A stretch of DNA of 8,448 nt from Candidatus Thiodiazotropha sp. (ex Gloverina cf. vestifex) (GTDB taxonomy: Bacteria > Pseudomonadota > Gammaproteobacteria > Chromatiales > Chromatiaceae), in the NCBI GenBank assembly GCA_025656435.1, contig JAHXHT010000091.1, positions 1-8,448 on the forward strand, written 5' to 3'. A program made the position numbers and the translations under genes. Of this stretch, positions 5,619-8,448 are shown piece after piece. Below the pieces are notes generated by a model that was given only the letters and a program-made list of their open reading frames with translations, was not told the DNA's origin and ran no database searches. Within the stretch, counting starts at the first letter, position 1. Each line of letters starts with the position of its first letter.

Positions 5619-6578
5619 TCAGGTTCTTGTTGTGAACTCACGCCGATAACGGTCCAGACGGCCTCGGTAGCTAGCTTGAGCCAGATAGTGGGGCACAACG
5701 CTCTCAATGGCTTGCGGTTGTATACCGAGTTTTTCGAAGCCATTTCCCTCGCAGATGCTATCAGTCTGCAATGAGAGATAGTTATCCATCGAGAAGGGGC
5801 GGCCCGGCAGATGCCCCAGCAGGCGGGCCTGCATTTTAGACAACCCATTGCCCAGAGGCAGAATGAATCGGCGTAACCCTAGCGTCTTCGCAGTGAATGA
5901 GACCAACTCCTGCAGGGTGTAGACCGAGGGACCGCACAGGTCATAGCGCTCGTCCACGGTCTTGTCGTCGGTCAGACATCGGGCGAATGCCTCGGCCACG
6001 TCCTCTACCCAGACCGGGGCGAAACGGCTCTTGGGACAGGCCAGGGGAAAGAAAACCGGAGAGAGTTTCAACAGAGCAGCAAAGCGGTTGAAAAAGCTGT
6101 CTCCACGACCGAATATCACTGAAGGACGAATACTGGCGACATTCAGTGCTGTCTCGCCGTGGGTATGAGCCCGGTTTTCCCCCTCACCCTTGCTACGAAG
6201 GTATTCGCTGGTACCTCTGGCGGCATCTGCATGTAATGTGCTCATGTGGAGCAGCCTGCCGACACGGGCTTTGATGGCAGCTTCAACGATGGTATCGACC
6301 AGCTCCGTATGAATTTTCCTGAAAGTAACGTGTTTGCCGGATTCGTTGAGTATCCCGACTAGGTTAATCACCGCATCACAACCCTCGAACTGGCTTGCGA
6401 GATAATCGGCATCCATAGACTGGGACTTAATGAGTTCCATGCCAGGATTGATCTGGAGATTGGCATGTCGCTGGGGATGTCGCGTTAGGACACGGCAACG
6501 GATACCCCGTTTTGAAAGGTTGGCGATCAGGTGCTGTCCAACGAATCCACTTCCACCTAGAATACAGACCCTGTTCAT
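5619..6578 (-). CDS. Atypical SDR, NDUFA9-type NAD(P)-binding epimerase-like protein
   Basis: A 319-residue Rossmann-fold protein of the atypical/extended SDR group, often annotated as complex I NDUFA9 subunit family. The dinucleotide loop GGSGFVG is at 8-14. INLVGIL (71-77) follows strand 4. A catalytic-like triad can be read as S113 in HMSTLHA and Y126-x3-K130 in EYLRSK. Further family segments are RPSVIFGRGDSFFNRFA (151-167), APVWVEDVAEA (187-197) and YDLCGPSVYTLQEL (212-225). Mitochondrial NDUFA9 binds NADPH as a structural accessory subunit. Most bacterial homologues are soluble proteins of unknown substrate, possibly in quinone, lipid or carotenoid metabolism. Length is typical. The start ATG at 6578 is preceded by GGTGG about 12 bases away and a sigma-70-like promoter. 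The family is secure; the function is not. Confidence 0.88.
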   Translation of the reverse strand: MNRVCILGGSGFVGQHLIANLSKRGIRCRVLTRHPQRHANLQINPGMELIKSQSMDADYLASQFEGCDAVINLVGILNESGKHVTFRKIHTELVDTIVEAAIKARVGRLLHMSTLHADAARGTSEYLRSKGEGENRAHTHGETALNVASIRPSVIFGRGDSFFNRFAALLKLSPVFFPLACPKSRFAPVWVEDVAEAFARCLTDDKTVDERYDLCGPSVYTLQELVSFTAKTLGLRRFILPLGNGLSKMQARLLGHLPGRPFSMDNYLSLQTDSICEGNGFEKLGIQPQAIESVVPHYLAQASYRGRLDRYRREFTTRT

Positions 6579-6619
6579 AATATTTGTAATCCACCATAGT
6601 CGTTTATCTACTTGGCGAA

Positions 6620-6648
6620 ATTCTGAACGTGAATGGCTCCACTGACAA
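6620..6648 (-). promoter_or_regulatory. Sigma-70-like promoter for the SDR gene
   Basis: On the minus strand a -35 TTGTCA (5 of 6 matches; plus-strand 6643-6648) is followed by a 17-base spacer and a -10 CAGAAT (4 of 6; 6620-6625). A transcript starting near 6613 would have a leader of about 35 bases before the ATG at 6578. Geometry is ideal and sequence match is moderate. Confidence 0.45.
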
Positions 6649-6705
6649 TAGCTAAATGATATCTGTCCTGTCTGTAATGCAATTTTCTTACCCCATGGTC
6701 CGCAG

Positions 6706-6729
6706 GGAGCGCCCAGGCGTTAACGCTCC
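6706..6729 (+). promoter_or_regulatory. Hairpin abutting the permease start codon
   Basis: GGAGCG (6706-6711) pairs with CGCTCC (6724-6729), and the GTG start follows immediately at 6730. The only SD-like sequence (GGGAG, 6705-6709) is 20 bases away and would sit in this stem. An alternative fold is possible because GCGTTAACGC (6717-6726) is a perfect 10-bp palindrome. A translational role is an inference. Confidence 0.35.
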
Positions 6730-7545
6730 GTGACATCATTAGTTAGTACATTCTCCTTTGAGGCGATACTGCTGTTTCTTTTGCTTGGCAGTGTAGTCGG
6801 CCTGATTGCTGGGTTGTTCGGTGTTGGCGGAGGGTTAGTCATCGTACCGGCGCTGGTCTGGGGACTGCCGCTGATCGGTGTGAGCGGGAACCACAACATG
6901 CATCTGGCCGTGGGTACTTCCCTGGCAACCATTGTTATTACTTCGATTTCTTCGATTCGCGCACACCATAAACGGGGTGGCGTGATCTGGCAGGAGTTTT
7001 GGCGACTGACGCCGGGCATCCTGCTGGGGGCGTGGTTGGGGGGAGTGGTGGCCGGTATGCTCGATGGCCTGGTGCTTCAGCGTATTTTCGGCCTCTTTGC
7101 AATCTCGGTGGGATTACGTATGTTCTTCACCGGCAATCTTGACGACACGGTTCGTCAGGTGAGTCAGATGGTCAGGATGCTTGCCGGTTTGGTGATTGGT
7201 CTGGTCTCAGCCATAGTCGGTATCGGTGGCGGGTCGATGACTGTACCCTTTCTGCATGCCACAGGTATCGAGATGAAACGGGCGGTTGCCACATCGAGCG
7301 CCTGTGGGTTGCCCATTGCCATATCCGGTACTGCCAGTTTCGTTGTTGCAGGCTGGGGTATGGAACAGCTGCCGTCGGGTAGCAGCGGGTTCGTTTATTG
7401 GCCAGTTGCGTTGATCATTATTGTCACCAGTTCACTACTGGCGCCGGTGGGGACTTCGTTGGCTCATCGTCTGCCAGGTGAGCTACTGAAGCGTATCTTC
7501 TCCATCTTTCTGCTGGGGATAGGTGTCAAGTTGCTGATTGGTTGA
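6730..7545 (+). CDS. TauE/SafE family permease (sulfite/organosulfur anion exporter family)
   Basis: A 271-residue integral inner-membrane protein with the two-repeat organisation of the TauE/SafE (DUF81) family. Repeat 1 holds GLIAGLFGVGGGLVIVPAL (24-42) and AVGTSLATIVITSISSIRAH (60-79). Repeat 2 holds GLVIGLVSAIVGIGGGSMTV (153-172) and AVATSSACGLPIAISG (185-200). About eight membrane helices can be traced, and the length is normal. Members export sulfite, sulfoacetate or related anions, but substrate varies widely and cannot be read from sequence. The GTG at 6730 is the only available start, because an in-frame TAA lies at 6721-6723; it lacks a normally spaced SD. The gene is divergent from the SDR gene. 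Its last 63 bases overlap the 3' end of the convergent gene. Confidence 0.88.
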   Translation: MTSLVSTFSFEAILLFLLLGSVVGLIAGLFGVGGGLVIVPALVWGLPLIGVSGNHNMHLAVGTSLATIVITSISSIRAHHKRGGVIWQEFWRLTPGILLGAWLGGVVAGMLDGLVLQRIFGLFAISVGLRMFFTGNLDDTVRQVSQMVRMLAGLVIGLVSAIVGIGGGSMTVPFLHATGIEMKRAVATSSACGLPIAISGTASFVVAGWGMEQLPSGSSGFVYWPVALIIIVTSSLLAPVGTSLAHRLPGELLKRIFSIFLLGIGVKLLIG

Positions 7546-8220
7546 GGGGGCGTTCGAAAAAAGATTGTAGGGCGGAATCGGTATGGGTAGTTGCTTGAAG
7601 AGCATGATAGAACCCGATTCGCTGCGCAGGATCATACGTCCATCGTCCAGCAGATAATCAAACTCCATGATGCGTCCCGATTCGGGGTCGAGCATGGCGA
7701 GTCTGTCCCCAGAAATCTCGAATCGACCATCACGATAGGTCTCTGCACTCGCATAGATACGAAAGTGACCGTACATTACCAGTACGATCTCATCGCCCTG
7801 TCCCAACCAGATACCATCTACCGCTGTATAGGTTTGTATGGGGTTGGGAATAGCAGGTGGGAATGGTGTTGGTCCCTGAAGTGGGAATCCCCCCGTTCCA
7901 GGTACGGGGGATTGCAGGGGAAGTCCACCCGGCCATCCGCTGCCAGGATTCATACCTCCCGGTACACCGTAGGGGCTCATGGGATAACCCCTCTGGCCAG
8001 AAAAGCCGCTATATGGCCTGTAACTGTTTCCAAATGACCAGTTACCTTTGCTTTTGAACTCATGGGCCAGATCACCCATGGTATCCATCATGGCGATCAT
8101 CGCTCTGCTCATGATGCGGGAAGGCGTCTCAGCCGAAGATGTTTCCATGCCGAAAAGCAGGCAGAACAGGACAAACAAAGTCGAGAAGCGGTTGTGAAAT
8201 CTTGTAAAAAACCAGCTCAT
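7483..8220 (-). CDS. Secreted Pro/Gly-rich protein of unknown function
   Basis: I do not recognise a named family. From the ATG at 8220 (TAGG 7-8 bases upstream) the protein has 245 residues. It has a signal peptide (1-30, hydrophobic STLFVLFCLLFG, cleavage likely after SSA) and a Met-rich helical segment (33-55). A low-complexity region rich in Gly, Pro, Ser and Tyr (about 60-128) includes a near-duplicate, GLPLQSPVPG then GFPLQGPTPF (99-120). A compact, probably all-beta domain (134-209) runs VDGIWLGQGDEIVLV, FRIYASAETYRDGRFEISGD, and ends IMLFKQL. The beta domain resembles conserved hypothetical modules of gammaproteobacteria. The frame is open to 8319, but upstream ATGs at 8247 and 8241 lack an SD. 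It ends inside the permease gene on the opposite strand. Probably periplasmic or surface exposed. Confidence 0.72.
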   Translation of the reverse strand: MSWFFTRFHNRFSTLFVLFCLLFGMETSSAETPSRIMSRAMIAMMDTMGDLAHEFKSKGNWSFGNSYRPYSGFSGQRGYPMSPYGVPGGMNPGSGWPGGLPLQSPVPGTGGFPLQGPTPFPPAIPNPIQTYTAVDGIWLGQGDEIVLVMYGHFRIYASAETYRDGRFEISGDRLAMLDPESGRIMEFDYLLDDGRMILRSESGSIMLFKQLPIPIPPYNLFSNAPSTNQQLDTYPQQKDGEDTLQ

Positions 8221-8360
8221 GATCAACCTACTGGGGGACATGTTCATCTTGTGACAAGCAGAAAATACAATCATAGCCGATGTGGGTAACAACAATCGAC
8301 TCTTGCCAGACGCATGCAATGGTGGTTAGCTTTACAAAGTGAACGAAAGGGGTTGAAGCT
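8221..8360. other. Intergenic region upstream of the secreted protein gene
   Basis: A stretch of 140 bases lies between the start of the secreted protein gene and the right IS-like end. On the minus strand TATGAT (8270-8275) matches a -10 at 5 of 6 positions, but I see no good -35 at the right distance. Nothing else is supported here. Confidence 0.3.
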
Positions 8361-8445
8361 TAGGGAAGCTCTGAACGAATCCATCGATTGAGGGATAATG
8401 GTGCACATTCTAGGCCAATCATTATATAGACCCCATGAAGCAAAC
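8361..8445. repeat. Right copy of the 85-bp perfect inverted repeat
   Basis: Exact reverse complement of bases 1-85. Identity ends at 8360 (T). On the outer side the window continues for only three bases (AAC) beyond the match, so the full length of the shared sequence cannot be seen. Confidence 0.95.
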
Positions 8446-8448
8446 AAC
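8364..8448 (+). mobile_element. 5' end of an IS5-like insertion sequence, truncated by the window edge
   Basis: The putative tip GGAAGCTCTGAACG starts at 8364 and runs outward to a start codon at 8435. The preceding tetranucleotide TTAG (8360-8363) fits the YTAR target I recall for IS5-group elements. The orientation is opposite to the left copy, so both elements present their transposase 5' ends to the window and transcribe away from it. Confidence 0.6.
8435..8448 (+). CDS. Partial IS5-like transposase, first codons only
   Basis: ATG at 8435 opens a frame reading M-K-Q-T and two bases of a fifth codon (AC, so threonine) before the window ends. The start matches my memory of IS5-family DDE transposases. 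An AT-rich TTATATAG lies just upstream, and no clear SD is visible. Identification depends on the repeat and tip features. Confidence 0.42.

Larger units (their letters stand above)
6579..6729. other. Divergent intergenic region between the SDR and TauE/SafE genes
   Basis: This 151-base region carries the regulatory signals of two divergent genes. It contains a sigma-70-like promoter facing the SDR gene (6620-6648) and, at its right edge, a hairpin directly before the permease start (6706-6729). I found no convincing promoter pair facing the permease. Confidence 0.5.

Noticed and set aside
5575..5621. Terminator after the SDR gene
   Set aside because: Only a short imperfect stem (ATCT/AGAT with an A-A mismatch) followed by three T residues on the minus strand; too weak to call.
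7591..8289. Plus-strand open frames opposite the secreted protein gene
   Set aside because: Their translations lack motifs and signal features, and the minus-strand frame has a coherent signal peptide, linker and beta domain.
8221..8319. Longer start for the secreted protein (frame open to 8319)
   Set aside because: The upstream ATGs lack an SD and the longer form would bury the signal peptide behind about 33 residues. The ATG at 8220 has a spaced TAGG and gives a standard signal peptide.
1..8448. Terminal repeats as a sign of a circular plasmid or phage genome
   Set aside because: The repeats are inverted, not direct, so they do not support circularity. The genes are ordinary chromosomal families with no replication, partition or phage functions.
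1..8448. CRISPR array, tRNA, rRNA or riboswitch
   Set aside because: I saw no regularly spaced repeats, tRNA-like cloverleaf, rRNA sequence or recognised aptamer. The intergenic gaps are all under about 160 bases.

Overview
The window (8448 bases, moderately GC-rich) carries nine complete protein-coding genes of bacterial chromosomal type. At each extreme end is the first 82-85 bases of what looks like the same insertion sequence. The gene families fit a gammaproteobacterium, possibly a sulfur oxidiser: an NDUFAF7/MidA-type methyltransferase, a YfbK-like lipoprotein, two periplasmic thioredoxin-fold proteins and a TauE/SafE permease. The organism assignment is an inference from family content and style only; there is no rRNA or other firm marker.

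Layout, left to right. Bases 1-85 are repeated exactly, in inverted orientation, at 8361-8445. Each copy ends outward in the first codons (M-K-Q-T) of a reading frame that leaves the window, resembling the start of an IS5-family transposase. Next come a MidA/NDUFAF7 methyltransferase (209-1414, +) and a stress-response-like block on the + strand. That block holds a YfbK-type von Willebrand A lipoprotein (1490-3172) whose Shine-Dalgarno lies in a perfect 9-bp hairpin, a REP-like palindrome (3209-3241), an ECF sigma factor (3271-3804) and a translationally coupled single-pass membrane protein that is probably its anti-sigma factor (3801-4463).

The - strand then carries three genes: an atypical SDR of the NDUFA9 type (6578 down to 5619), followed by two paralogous periplasmic thioredoxin-fold proteins with CxxC motifs (5507-5046 and 4965-4465). 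The last of these meets the anti-sigma gene tail to tail with one base between the stop codons. Divergent from the SDR gene is a TauE/SafE permease (6730-7545, +). Its 3' end overlaps by 63 bases the 3' end of a secreted Pro/Gly-rich protein of unknown function on the - strand (8220-7483).

How the genes may work together: the sigma factor, anti-sigma factor and vWA lipoprotein look like one envelope-associated regulatory module. The two thioredoxin-like proteins look like a periplasmic thiol-disulfide pair. The methyltransferase and the SDR are both homologues of mitochondrial complex I accessory proteins. I see no clearly novel system. The points most worth following are the inverted IS ends (composite structure or assembly break), the SD-sequestering hairpin and the sigma/anti-sigma/vWA module.
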